Shown here piece after piece: positions 1 through 9,655 of a stretch of 34,630 nt of DNA. The stretch comes from JBAXLO01 sp037134755. GTDB lineage: Bacteria > Bacteroidota > Bacteroidia > Bacteroidales > JACABE01. The notes under the pieces were generated by a model. It searched no databases. It saw only the letters and a list, made by a program, of their open reading frames with translations, and was not told the origin of the DNA. Both the position numbers and the translations under genes were made by a program. The stretch is from the NCBI GenBank assembly GCA_037134755.1, contig JBAXLO010000017.1:1-34630 (forward strand), given 5' to 3'. Within the stretch, counting starts at the first letter, position 1. Every line of letters starts with the position of its first letter.

Positions 1-287
1 CCTATTTAGGACAATGTTATATTTGTATATTAATAAAAAACCAATAATAAATTATTTTACATGCTATATGTGAGCGAGATATAGAATTAATTAATAAGAA
101 AGTTTTTATGGTATAAGTATTGTTTATAATAATTGTTATTCTATAAATTATATATTGTATAGAATGATTTTATGTATGTATAAACTTAGTTTTGCTTTGT
201 AAATATATAAGCAAAATAATTAATATATATACATAGATTTAAAATTTATAATAGATTATTGTGTCTATTAAATAAAACTATATTGAT
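1..287. other. AT-rich upstream region
   Basis: This stretch is very AT-rich and I find no coding frame, RNA gene or convincing repeat in it. Two boxes match the Bacteroidota -7 consensus TAnnTTTG on the plus strand: TATATTTG at 18-25 and TAGTTTTG at 187-194. The second is the better candidate for the giant gene at 288, but it would leave a leader of roughly 85 nt and no clear -33 element is visible. The upstream neighbour is outside the window. Confidence 0.4.
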
Positions 288-3200
288 ATGAAGAAAATAA
301 TTTTGCTTTTATTAGGATTAGTAATTTTCTATTCCTTTGATAATGCTAATGCTCAAGTTGCTAAAAACAAGATAGCAGGAGTTTGTTTTAGAGTTGATGA
401 CAATCAATCAATTTCAAATTGGAATGACTATGCTGCCTTATTTAGCAAGTATAATTTTAATTTTTGTTTGTCCCAAAATCTGGATTTAAAATTATCAGAC
501 ACAGCATATCTTAATTTGATTAGAAATCTAACACAACATGGCAATGAGATGTTAGATCATACTCCTTCACATAGTATGGTTTATATAATAATGAAGAATT
601 ATTCTGATACGATTGCGTACTCTGGAAATCCTTATGTTCATCATATTACTGGTAAAAAAGTATGTCTTGCTCAAGGTAATATTGTAAATACAACAATGGG
701 TAATGGTCTAGTTGATTTAGTTAATGGCAACATGCTGATAAGTCATAATAATGGTGCGTTTAAAGTAATGGGGACTAATTCAAACCCCTATATTTTTGGT
801 ACTTATTTAAGTGGACTTAACAATATTTTTACTTTATATAAAGTTATGAATTTAAACCCCAATGATCCCGATACTATAATTATTAGATCCTATTGGGACG
901 AAAATTTAACGTTGCCTAATTACTCAAATATGACTTTTACTAAACTAAATCAATATGATGTTAAGATTCCAAATGAAATAACACAGATGCTTGCTCAAAG
1001 AACGAAAGATGATGCCATTGCTAATAATTTGCCAATTCCCAAAACAATAATTTTACCTGGAGGTCCTTACCCTACGCTTTATGAAAATGATAAAAAAGAG
1101 GTATGGGGAGATTTATTTAATTATACTTCGGGAAGTTCTCAATATGATATGTCATTAAAATGTTACAATGAGTATGATCCATTAAAATTAAAGAGATGGG
1201 GTGTAACTTGGGGGGACTTTTATGAAGAAAGCACTACATTTAGCATGATTAAAACTACTATTGCTGATAAAATTGCAAGACACTGTGTTCAAATTGGACA
1301 AAGTCATTTCTTTAATTTGCTAGGTGGTTGGTCTGGCTATATTAGCAGAATGGATTCATTACTTGGCTGGCTCAATGATAATAATATTCCTGTAAAGACC
1401 TATAAACAGTGGACTGCTATTTTATTTGATAGCATACCTAATCCATATACTAATGTTTTTCCTTCGCTTGGAGTTGATTTAGATAAAAATGGTTTACCGG
1501 ATGGTTATTCAAATTGTAATATTGATAATTCAGATGGTGTAAGTGCAAGTAATTATAAATGTGCTTCTATTAATGGTCTTGGAAATTTATTTTCAGTACA
1601 GCTCCTTGCTGGAGTAGAAAAAGGGATGAATAATTTCACTGCTTATACAAAAGGTGCTCCTGGAGATTCAATTCAAATTATTTTCTCTTACTATGGTAAT
1701 CCTATATGGTATATTAAAAAGATTCCGGCAGATCAACCAAATTGGACAAAATATACTTTGCAATATAATATTCCTGACAGTGTAACATTAGTCTCTGTTT
1801 TTTCTTATGTGTCAGATTATATTTCAGGAACTGTTAAGATTAGTGGAATGGAGTTGCTAAAATATTCTAAACTTAAACTTAATACTATAACAGGGCAAAA
1901 GATAAATACTAATAATTCCTTTGAATCGATAGACTTAAATGCAGCAATAATTGACTCTTTATATTTATCTCATGACATTCATTTTAGTCATGGAAATTCT
2001 AACAACCTTACTTTTAATATTGATAATAATAATATTTTGTCAATAAATAAAATCAATCCTTTTTGGATTGGAAAAGATTCAGTACTTATTACCGGAACTA
2101 ATCCTGATAATTCCTCGGATAGTGTGTATGTAACATTTGAAGCTGTGCAACCGGAAATTTGTTATGGAGATAATATCAATTTATCTTTTGATCCTACTGC
2201 AAGTGTTATATGGTCTTCTCAGCCTGTTGATATTTCTATGACAGATGTTAACAATAATAATCAAGTAGTATATCCAAAAGAAAGTACTACCTATTTTGCA
2301 AATGTTGTTACTCAATCAGGAGATACTAACCTATATCAAATAAATGTAATAGTCCATCAAACACCAACTGCTATTGCTGGCAATAATTTGGCTGTTTGTT
2401 ATAATGATACTATTAAACTATCTGCAATTGGGGGAGTGCAATATTCATGGAATAATAGTGTCAAACAGGATGAGTTTTTTCAGGCAATTAATCAAGGGTA
2501 TTATACTGTTAAAGTAACAGATGAACATGGTTGTTCAGCTAATGATAGTTTATATTTAACAGTTTATCCTATTCCAAATGTTGGAGATTTTGATGCAATA
2601 TCTTCTATTTGTTATAATAGTTCTTCCTTAATAAAAGTTAATAACACAAGTGGTGCAATAAACTGGCAGGTATTAAATGAAAATCAATGGTATGATATTT
2701 CAGATGCTAATCTTTCTACTTATACTACACCTTTGTTAGCAACAAATACAGTTTATAGAATAAAAGCAAGTAATACCAATTGTACTGTTTATTCTGAACA
2801 ACCCCTAACTGTTGTTGTAAATCCTATTATTACAGCAGGATACATCAGCAGTGCTTCGCAGGTTTGCACCGGATCTCCTGCAACTATTATTATTAATGGA
2901 AATAATGGAAACGTTGAATGGCAAGCATCAATTGATGGTGTAAATGATTGGAATCCCATTGGAAATACTGATCGAAATGCAACTACTTTTAATACTTCTC
3001 CTGTTTATAATAATACTTATTATAGAGCTAGAGTATATATTAATAATTGTGGTGAAGCTTACACTAATATTATTAGTGTAACAACTAAGCAGCCATCTAT
3101 TGGAGGTAATATGACATTGGTTTCGCCTATATGCATTGGCAGCAATAGTAATTTGCAATTAAATGCTTATACAAGAAATATACAATGGCAGTCTTCTTAT

Positions 3201-6200
3201 GATAAAGGAAATACATGGTCAAATATAATAACTGCTACTTTGCCTCAGTTTACGACATCATCATTAACAAAAACAACATATTTCAGAGCTAAAGTTATCT
3301 ATCAGGATTGCCCTTTATCTTACTCAAATATAGATTCTGTTTTAGTAGATAGCCTTTCAATTGGAGGCTTATTATCAGGAGCCATCACAATATGTCAGGG
3401 GAACAATGCAACAATAACTTTATCTAACTACAAAGGTTCTATTCAATGGCAACAATCTATTGATAGCCTCAACTGGCAAACAGCAACAGGATTCCCATCT
3501 AACAATACATTTAATACAGGAAGTCTAAGTGCATCAACTTATTTCAGAGCTGCTGTTACTAATGGAAGTTGTCAGACATCTATAAGTAATACTATTAAAA
3601 TTAAAGTTGATTCAATGTCAACCGGTGGGTATGCATTAGCTAATTCGCCTGTTTGTTATGGTGATCCAACTACTGTTTCTTTAAATGCTTATTATGGCAA
3701 CATTCAATGGCAAATTTCATGGGATAATGCAACTACCTGGACAAATATTTCAACATCTAATATTAGTGGAAAGACCTCTCTGTTGAATCTTCCAAATCAA
3801 ACATTAACACAATTATATAGAGCCACAGTTAAGAATGGCGTTTGTCCTGCTGTTTATTCAGTTTATGACACTGTTGTAGTAAATTATCATTCATTAGGAG
3901 GCACTGTTTTAACTGTTGTTCCAATTTGTCAGGGTAAGACTGCTAATTGTTATCTATATAATTATTTAGGGAGCATTCAATGGCAACAATCTCTTGATAC
4001 TATTAGTTGGAACGACGTGACTTCGGGAGCTAATGCTACAACATCGACTTACACAACTCCGGTACTAAATAATACTATGTATTACAGGGCTAGACTTACT
4101 AATGGAGTCTGTCCGACAGTTTATTCTACTTTTAAACCGGTTGTTGTTAACCCTTTTGTTGCCCCAACTGTCACAATAAATACGATTATTGGAAACAATC
4201 CTCAATATATTCCTGCTGATTCTATCGCATTTAATGCAACTATTACTGATGGAGGAACTACACCTGTTTATAAATGGCTAAAGAACAACTCAACTATTGG
4301 CACAAACAGTGCAATTTTTAAGTATCTTCCTACTGATAATGATCAGATAAAATGCCAGCTTACGTCAAATGCTTCCTGTTTGTCAACAACCGGTGCTACT
4401 TCCAATAGTATTAATATGATTGTTAATAATAACCCCTCTGCAATTACCGGGACTTTAGACGCTGTTACTCCTATTTGTTACAATTCTAATGCATTGCTTC
4501 ATGTTTCTAATTGTATAGGGAACATTCAATGGCAGCTATTAACGGGTGCTACGTGGGCTGACATACCTAATGCTGTTGCTGCGTATTATCAAACTCCTAA
4601 TTTAACTACTACTACTCAATACAGAGTTGCGGTGAGTTATAATAACTATCCGGTTTATTACTTTAATCCGCTTACAGTTACTGTGTATCCTATTACTACA
4701 GGAGGTGTTTTAACTTCAGTTCAAACTGTATGCAGTGGTTCATCTGTTTCCTTAAATTTAAGTGGACATAATGGTGCTATTGAGTGGCAGTCATCAAATG
4801 ATGGAATAACTAATTGGATTTCTATAGGTACTTCAACTATTGATAATGCTGTTTTGAATACCTCTTCTTTAATAAATAAAACCTATTTCAGAGCTAAAGT
4901 AAGAAATGGGAATTGCGACATCGCTTATTCAAATATAGATTCTGTTGCTGTAACTCAATCAACGTTTAATGGAAGTATCAGTGCTGTTTCTCCTGTTTGT
5001 TTAGGCACAAATTCTACACTAACTCTTTCCAATTCATATAATAATATGCAATGGCAAACATCTTTTGATAAAGCCATTTGGAATGATATTGCAGGAGCTA
5101 CAAATCAACAATTAACAACTAATGCACTTACTAAGACAACTTATTTCAGAGCTAAGATAAATACTCTTGAATGTCCTGTTATATATACTACTGTTGACTC
5201 TGTGTTGATTGATAGTTTATCATTAGGGGGATTATTATTAGGAAATACTATCATTTGTCAAGGGAGTATTACTACTTTAAATATTTCGAACTACAGAGGT
5301 GCAATACAATGGCAGCATTCTACTGATAGCCTCAATTGGTCTGCGGTGGCATTAAACTCCGTTAATAATATGATATATACCGGTTATCTTAACACTACAA
5401 CCTATTTTAGATCATCTGTTACTAATGCTAGTTGTCAGGCTGCTACTAGTAATATTGTTAAGATAAGTATTGATTCTATGTCAACCGGTGGGTATGCATT
5501 AGCTAACTCTCCAGTTTGTTATGGTGATCCAACTACTGTTACATTGAATGCTTATTATGGAAACATTCAATGGCAGATTTCATGGGATAATGGTGCAACC
5601 TGGTCAAATATATCAACATCTAATTTAAGTGGAAAGACTCCTGTTTTGAGTCTTACTAATCAAACTTTAACGCAATATTATAGAGCTACAGTTAAGAATG
5701 GTGTTTGCCCTATTGTTAATTCTGTTTATGATACTGTTGTGGTAAATTATCATTCATCAGGTGGCACTGTTGTACCTGTTGCTCCTATATGTCAGGGCAA
5801 GACTGCTAATTGTTATCTATATAATTATTTAGGGAATATTCAATGGCAACAATCTCTTGATACTATTATCTGGAACGATGTAACTTCGGGAGCTAATGCT
5901 ACAACATCAACTTACACAACTCCGGTACTAAACAATTCTATGTATTACAGGGCAAGACTTACCAATGGAGTGTGTCCAACTGCTTATTCAACTAATAAGC
6001 CTGTTGTTGTTAATCCAACTCTTATTCCCACAGCTATAGCTGCAATTACTAATGGAAGCAATCCTCAAAATTCGCCTGCTGATACGGTTGCATTCAACTT
6101 AAGTATAACCAATGGAGGCACTACTCCTGTGTATAAATGGCTAAAGAATAACTCTATAATTGGAACTAACAGTAATGTGTTAAAATACATCCCTACTAAC

Positions 6201-6812
6201 AACGATCAGATTAAATGCCAATTGACATCCAATGCTCTTTGTGCTTCGCCAAGCACGGTTACATCTAATATTATTACCTTGGTTGTCAATAAGCCAAAGT
6301 CAGCTATTGTAAATCAAACACATTATAATTATCAAACTGTTTGTTTAACTGATAATCCGTTTACTATATCTGGTTTTACTCTTTGCAGATACAAAGATGT
6401 AATTACTACTGATAAAGAGTTGGTCTTTGATCCTCTTAAATATGGTTATGGAACACATGATTTCCTGTGTAATTATTTAGATGAAGGAAAAGGTATTAAT
6501 GATAGTGTTATCAATAGAATATATGTTATAAACTGTGCACAAGATCATACTGCTACAGCTTTAGATTTCAATATATATCCAAATCCTTGTAGTAATGATT
6601 TCAGGATTATTCCACCCACAAATGCTTCGGACTTTACTGTTACTATTAATGATATGAATGGTAATCTTATTTACACTAAATACTTTAAAGATATCAATAC
6701 AAGTTATAGCGATATAACAATCAATACGGCTACTTACAAATCAGGAGTATATTCTATAAGGGTTGTTAATCAAGATATCAATACTACTAAGAAGCTTATT
6801 ATTACTAAATAG
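288..6812 (+). CDS. giant T9SS-secreted protein: NodB-like deacetylase domain plus Ig-like repeats
   Basis: 2174 residues. A signal peptide (MKKIILLLLGL, cleavage probably after ANA at 20-22) leads into a domain that resembles polysaccharide deacetylases (NodB/CE4): a DD pair at 37-38 (FRVDDN) and an HxxxH at 91-95 (HTPSH), the usual metal-binding pattern. Whether the catalytic set is complete cannot be decided by eye; a LPGGPYP motif near residue 258 may stand in for the third motif. From about residue 690 come Ig-like/PKD-like domains of 85-92 residues. Most have a Cys near the start (PxCxG), a central IQWQ motif and TYFRAxVxNGxCP near the end. The last 80 residues, from NIYPNPC, are a T9SS type A sorting domain, so the protein should cross the outer membrane and be anchored or released at the surface. 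An exopolysaccharide-modifying or adhesive role is inference. Confidence 0.85.
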   Translation: MKKIILLLLGLVIFYSFDNANAQVAKNKIAGVCFRVDDNQSISNWNDYAALFSKYNFNFCLSQNLDLKLSDTAYLNLIRNLTQHGNEMLDHTPSHSMVYIIMKNYSDTIAYSGNPYVHHITGKKVCLAQGNIVNTTMGNGLVDLVNGNMLISHNNGAFKVMGTNSNPYIFGTYLSGLNNIFTLYKVMNLNPNDPDTIIIRSYWDENLTLPNYSNMTFTKLNQYDVKIPNEITQMLAQRTKDDAIANNLPIPKTIILPGGPYPTLYENDKKEVWGDLFNYTSGSSQYDMSLKCYNEYDPLKLKRWGVTWGDFYEESTTFSMIKTTIADKIARHCVQIGQSHFFNLLGGWSGYISRMDSLLGWLNDNNIPVKTYKQWTAILFDSIPNPYTNVFPSLGVDLDKNGLPDGYSNCNIDNSDGVSASNYKCASINGLGNLFSVQLLAGVEKGMNNFTAYTKGAPGDSIQIIFSYYGNPIWYIKKIPADQPNWTKYTLQYNIPDSVTLVSVFSYVSDYISGTVKISGMELLKYSKLKLNTITGQKINTNNSFESIDLNAAIIDSLYLSHDIHFSHGNSNNLTFNIDNNNILSINKINPFWIGKDSVLITGTNPDNSSDSVYVTFEAVQPEICYGDNINLSFDPTASVIWSSQPVDISMTDVNNNNQVVYPKESTTYFANVVTQSGDTNLYQINVIVHQTPTAIAGNNLAVCYNDTIKLSAIGGVQYSWNNSVKQDEFFQAINQGYYTVKVTDEHGCSANDSLYLTVYPIPNVGDFDAISSICYNSSSLIKVNNTSGAINWQVLNENQWYDISDANLSTYTTPLLATNTVYRIKASNTNCTVYSEQPLTVVVNPIITAGYISSASQVCTGSPATIIINGNNGNVEWQASIDGVNDWNPIGNTDRNATTFNTSPVYNNTYYRARVYINNCGEAYTNIISVTTKQPSIGGNMTLVSPICIGSNSNLQLNAYTRNIQWQSSYDKGNTWSNIITATLPQFTTSSLTKTTYFRAKVIYQDCPLSYSNIDSVLVDSLSIGGLLSGAITICQGNNATITLSNYKGSIQWQQSIDSLNWQTATGFPSNNTFNTGSLSASTYFRAAVTNGSCQTSISNTIKIKVDSMSTGGYALANSPVCYGDPTTVSLNAYYGNIQWQISWDNATTWTNISTSNISGKTSLLNLPNQTLTQLYRATVKNGVCPAVYSVYDTVVVNYHSLGGTVLTVVPICQGKTANCYLYNYLGSIQWQQSLDTISWNDVTSGANATTSTYTTPVLNNTMYYRARLTNGVCPTVYSTFKPVVVNPFVAPTVTINTIIGNNPQYIPADSIAFNATITDGGTTPVYKWLKNNSTIGTNSAIFKYLPTDNDQIKCQLTSNASCLSTTGATSNSINMIVNNNPSAITGTLDAVTPICYNSNALLHVSNCIGNIQWQLLTGATWADIPNAVAAYYQTPNLTTTTQYRVAVSYNNYPVYYFNPLTVTVYPITTGGVLTSVQTVCSGSSVSLNLSGHNGAIEWQSSNDGITNWISIGTSTIDNAVLNTSSLINKTYFRAKVRNGNCDIAYSNIDSVAVTQSTFNGSISAVSPVCLGTNSTLTLSNSYNNMQWQTSFDKAIWNDIAGATNQQLTTNALTKTTYFRAKINTLECPVIYTTVDSVLIDSLSLGGLLLGNTIICQGSITTLNISNYRGAIQWQHSTDSLNWSAVALNSVNNMIYTGYLNTTTYFRSSVTNASCQAATSNIVKISIDSMSTGGYALANSPVCYGDPTTVTLNAYYGNIQWQISWDNGATWSNISTSNLSGKTPVLSLTNQTLTQYYRATVKNGVCPIVNSVYDTVVVNYHSSGGTVVPVAPICQGKTANCYLYNYLGNIQWQQSLDTIIWNDVTSGANATTSTYTTPVLNNSMYYRARLTNGVCPTAYSTNKPVVVNPTLIPTAIAAITNGSNPQNSPADTVAFNLSITNGGTTPVYKWLKNNSIIGTNSNVLKYIPTNNDQIKCQLTSNALCASPSTVTSNIITLVVNKPKSAIVNQTHYNYQTVCLTDNPFTISGFTLCRYKDVITTDKELVFDPLKYGYGTHDFLCNYLDEGKGINDSVINRIYVINCAQDHTATALDFNIYPNPCSNDFRIIPPTNASDFTVTINDMNGNLIYTKYFKDINTSYSDITINTATYKSGVYSIRVVNQDINTTKKLIITK
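2571..6299 (+). repeat. tandem duplication of a seven-domain block (about 1863 bp each)
   Basis: Inside the giant gene, seven successive Ig-like domains (about 2571-4436) recur in the same order at about 4437-6299. Matching codons are offset by 1863 bp (621 residues): STGGYALANSP at 3618 and 5481, GGLL at 3363 and 5226, DGGTTP/NGGTTP at 4251 and 6114. Near the block start the offset is 1866 bp, so there is a net one-codon indel. Similarity is uneven: domains 5-6 are almost identical at the DNA level, including an identical run of about 37 nt starting at 3936 and 5799, while domain 1 is clearly diverged. Confidence 0.9.
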
Positions 6813-6834
6813 AATTTTTGTTTCATAATCTATA

Positions 6835-6886
6835 CACCTCGACTTCGATCTGTGACCGCAATAAGGTGGACAGCGAAGTCGAGGTG
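6835..6886. terminator. hairpin between convergent genes
   Basis: A perfect 13-bp inverted repeat (CACCTCGACTTCG at 6835-6847 with its complement at 6874-6886) continues inward with CTGT/ACAG and ACC/GGT pairings. It lies 22 bp past the stop of the giant gene and 15 bp past the stop of the convergent membrane-protein gene, so it probably ends transcription from both sides. There is no long T-run, so intrinsic termination strength is uncertain. Confidence 0.65.
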
Positions 6887-6901
6887 CATATCCAATAATA
6901 T

Positions 6902-7489
6902 TTATTCCCCTTGATGCAGTTTTTCTCTTTCTATCTGAAATTTATCCATATAAATAGTATCTCCCTGGTGAGCTATCATATTAATTAATGCTTCAGCATA
7001 AGCAGGATGATTCCTGAACTTTGTATGAATAATTGTTTTGTAAGAGATATTATAAAATAGTAGCCCAAAGCCACCAATAATAATTATTCTTAGCAATGCT
7101 TTTTTATAGAACTCCGACTTTGTTTTTAGATATTTATAAACAACTATGATAGCAATTATCAATATTCCATATAATCCATTCAGCAATTCAAATTTAGCTC
7201 CCGGATAGGATTGAATCTTAAAGAGTATCCCAATAATTGTTGTTGATAAAACAAATCCTGCACCTATAGTTCCAACTTTTCGTGCAGTACTTATCATTTT
7301 CATTGCTTCATTATTAATGATATTCTTAACCTCAATATTATTTAATATAGGATAGCTAAAGATGAAATAAAAAGTAGCAAATGTCCCAAGCACTAGTATA
7401 GTAAATACATTACAAAATGGGACATAGAGCAAATTTAAACTAATTGCTATTATGGAAAGAAGTCCAAAAATAAGTTCTGTTTTTTTCAT
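6902..7489 (-). CDS. small integral membrane protein, unknown function
   Basis: 195 residues. I do not recognise the family. The sequence shows four to five hydrophobic segments, at about 6-24, 28-47, 74-92, 105-121 and 132-150, joined by short polar loops. A soluble C-terminal tail of about 40 residues contains HQGDTIYMDKFQIEREK. There is no lipobox or obvious catalytic motif. The first hydrophobic stretch starts right after MKKTE and could be a signal anchor. The gene is monocistronic: it converges on the giant gene and has its own TATCTTTG promoter box upstream. An inner-membrane location is inferred from hydrophobicity alone. Confidence 0.7.
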   Translation of the reverse strand: MKKTELIFGLLSIIAISLNLLYVPFCNVFTILVLGTFATFYFIFSYPILNNIEVKNIINNEAMKMISTARKVGTIGAGFVLSTTIIGILFKIQSYPGAKFELLNGLYGILIIAIIVVYKYLKTKSEFYKKALLRIIIIGGFGLLFYNISYKTIIHTKFRNHPAYAEALINMIAHQGDTIYMDKFQIEREKLHQGE

Positions 7490-7542
7490 ACGGTTTAGTT
7501 TTTTAATAATTGTGTAAAGTTACAAACTTTTTAAAATCACAA

Positions 7543-7572
7543 CAAAGATACAATATAATCTTGTTATCACAA
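7543..7572 (-). promoter_or_regulatory. promoter of the small membrane protein gene
   Basis: On the minus strand TATCTTTG (7550-7543) matches the Bacteroidota -7 consensus TAnnTTTG, and a TTG (7572-7570) lies 19 bp upstream as a -33 element. The start codon follows about 54 nt downstream. Both elements have consensus spacing. Confidence 0.6.
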
Positions 7573-8082
7573 TATATTTTATCACCTTTGATCTGCAATG
7601 TCTGTTTAATTTATTGAAATTAAATATAACAGGTTTTGTTATTTAATAATCTGTATCTTAAGCCAACACTTGCGGATTTAAAAGACCTACTATAACTTTT
7701 ATATTAAAGCAGGAAATATTTATATTAAAACACCTTATAAATTCCTATTATTTTTCATGTAATCTTCGTGATTTTTTATTATAAAGTGTAATTTGAGTTT
7801 CTGTTATTAAATATAATATTCTAAAATAGCTAAATATTCACCTTGTATATTTTTCAATAAAAGTTAAAGGCCTTTAATGTAAATACATCACAAAAATAGT
7901 TATGAACAATTGGCGGTTGACAAAGAATTGATAATAAATTCACATCGCCTCTGTGAGGTAGTACCTTTACATCTTTAATTATGGATCCTCATATCCATAA
8001 TAAATTCACAATCATTAATTGTAATAATAGTTTTTCTGGCTAGAAAATTGAGGGTAGGAAAACGAAAGTAAAATTAATAATA
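7573..8082. other. non-coding region between divergent genes
   Basis: No coding frame with a plausible start is visible. It contains a perfect 14-bp palindrome (TTAAAGGCCTTTAA, 7864-7877) and a 7-bp hairpin with a 6-nt loop (TATGGAT at 7980-7986, ATCCATA at 7993-7999) about 85 nt before the next start, which could lie in that gene's leader. A near-consensus -7 box TACCTTTA at 7962-7969 (final G replaced by A) may drive the gene at 8083. I see no tandem array of the kind found in the other large intergenic gaps. Confidence 0.4.
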
Positions 8083-9057
8083 ATGTTAACATTAGACAGG
8101 ATTATTGACAATCCTTTTTTAGCGCTTAAAACTTTTGGCCGCGATAAAGTGCAGGCCTATCTTCTTTATCATTTGGTAGCCATGATTACCATGTTGCCCA
8201 CAATGCCGGAGCTTTCGCCACTAATTACACTTACACAGGACATCTACGACGATATGTTTATCAATGTAAGTGATAAATATTCGAAAGTTAAAAAACGTAT
8301 AGCTAAAACATCTGAGGTTGATGTTGCTATAAAAGAATTTAAAGTTGCTGCACGTACAACTTTCGCCAGAGTTGTTGATAAACTTCACGTAGGTAGCCCA
8401 ATTTATAATGAGCTGTTTGGTGATGGAATGAAGACCTATAATAATATGATTAAGGAGAATGCCGAAACGGTTATGACATTTTTGAAAGATGGGGTAACAA
8501 CTTATGTGACTGAAATTGGAGTTGATATCAAAACTTTAGTTGAAAATGCTTATGCTAAATACCAAGCTGCACGCACAGCTCAATCAGGTTTTAAAACACA
8601 AATAAGATCTAACAACCCTCTTTATGATGACAATTTAGATTTGATGATCGTACAGTTGTACGGAAATCTACATACTATTTGCTCAAAAAATGAGAAGAAC
8701 CCTTCAGTTGCAAAAGGATTTTTCGAGCAGTCGTTATTAGAAACACCTAGCCATCATAAAGGCAAAAACAATAATGGGCCATGGGTTATTGCTATCCCGG
8801 TAGATTCGCAGATGGATACAGGTCTGTCTTATGCACTTGGACAGGTAATTACTTTGGAAGTTTTAACTGATAATCCTGTAGATTTTATGGGAGCTATTAC
8901 GGCAACCGAACTTTTGCAACCAAGTAGCAGGTCTATTGGTGGTAAATCGAAAGTTAAAGCTGCCAGTGAAGAAATAGGTTGTCCTCAAAATAAATTTCTT
9001 ATAGTAGGCAACAAAGATCCTGAACTAATCGCTTTAGTCCGAATTACAATCGAATAA
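8083..9057 (+). CDS. conserved-looking hypothetical protein, cytosolic
   Basis: 324 residues, and I do not recognise the family. There is no signal peptide or membrane segment, so it is probably cytosolic. Residues 1-200 look mostly alpha-helical, with two long helical stretches (about 60-100 and 115-175, rich in K, E, A and V with heptad-like spacing). Residues 200-324 look more beta-rich and contain the runs WVIAIPVDSQMDTG and FLIVGNKDPELIALVRITIE. The N-terminus LDRIIDNPFLALKTFGRDK has no recognised motif. The start is the first ATG in the open frame. The gene stands alone: its upstream neighbour is divergent, and a palindromic repeat array begins about 30 bp after its stop. Its codon use is somewhat less AT-rich than the flanking DNA, as expected for a real gene. 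Confidence 0.75.
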   Translation: MLTLDRIIDNPFLALKTFGRDKVQAYLLYHLVAMITMLPTMPELSPLITLTQDIYDDMFINVSDKYSKVKKRIAKTSEVDVAIKEFKVAARTTFARVVDKLHVGSPIYNELFGDGMKTYNNMIKENAETVMTFLKDGVTTYVTEIGVDIKTLVENAYAKYQAARTAQSGFKTQIRSNNPLYDDNLDLMIVQLYGNLHTICSKNEKNPSVAKGFFEQSLLETPSHHKGKNNNGPWVIAIPVDSQMDTGLSYALGQVITLEVLTDNPVDFMGAITATELLQPSSRSIGGKSKVKAASEEIGCPQNKFLIVGNKDPELIALVRITIE

Positions 9058-9088
9058 AGATATATAAGACCATAAATTCAAAATATAG

Positions 9089-9490
9089 CAAATAAAGAGG
9101 TTTGTTGCATCCTGACTTTTCAGGATGCAATAAATCATGTGATTTTCTTCATTCTGAAAACTCAGATAGACGGAAATCTCTTGGTTTGCCACTACCTCGC
9201 AAGTCAGGATGCTACCATGCGAGTGGTTTGTTATACCCCGAGGTTTTAGGGTAACGACAAATCAGTTGGTTTGTCGTTACCTGACTTGTGGGGATGAAGG
9301 AAATAAATGGTTGGTAGCATACCCAACTTTCAGGGATGCTACAAATCTCTTGATTGGTCGTTACCTCACAACTCGTGTAGTAACAAATCAGTTGGTTTGT
9401 CGTTCCCTGACTTCTCAGGTAGTAACAAAGCAACTGATTGGTGGCATACCCAACACCACGGTATGTCACAAATCAACTGATTTGCCCACT
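9089..9490. repeat. degenerate tandem array, about 42-bp period, palindromic
   Basis: About ten diverged units. The ACC-like anchor recurs at 9109, 9151, 9194, 9235, 9279, 9321, 9363, 9405, 9448 and about 9487, giving spacings of 41-44 bp. Each unit carries two palindromes. One is built on ACAAA-8 nt-TTTGT and is best at 9251-9280, where GTAACGACAAA pairs with TTTGTCGTTAC around an 8-nt loop. The other is CCTGA-CTTC-TCAGG, best at 9406-9419. In the unit at 9383-9419 the two centres (9391.5 and 9412.5) are 21 bp apart. Apparent reading frames on both strands follow from the 42-bp period being a multiple of three and are not accepted as genes. Confidence 0.8.
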
Positions 9491-9625
9491 TTGGAAAATA
9501 AAAGATACTGCAAAACAGCTGTTATTCCTACAAAGTAGCAAAAAAGGGGTAGGTTTTAAGAGGGGGTTTATATGGGTTATTTTAATAAAAAGGAAGAAAA
9601 GTAATACTAGGTAGATTATAAATTG

Positions 9626-9633
9626 TATTTTTG
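9626..9633 (+). promoter_or_regulatory. -7 box of the lipoprotein gene
   Basis: TATTTTTG matches TAnnTTTG and sits 22 bp upstream of the ATG at 9656, which would give a very short leader. No clear -33 TTTG is visible. The start is fixed by frame: the nearby ATG at 9646 runs straight into a stop. Confidence 0.5.
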
Positions 9634-9655
9634 TTGAAAAAAATAATGAAATGAA

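Noticed and set aside
2928..3158. Minus-strand frame inside the giant surface-protein gene
   Set aside because: Shadow of the repeat-rich coding sequence, Ile/Ser-rich low complexity, no start signals.
9089..9490. Integron attC array
   Set aside because: No integrase, no gene cassettes between units and no conserved R/L core sites; the units are only about 42 bp apart.
9209..9538. A 109-codon plus-strand frame and an 85-codon minus-strand frame with repeated TNQLVCR/TNQLICY-like peptides
   Set aside because: They lie entirely in the 42-bp array. A period divisible by three keeps frames open on both strands; there is no promoter box or signal, and palindromes explain the similar peptides on both strands.
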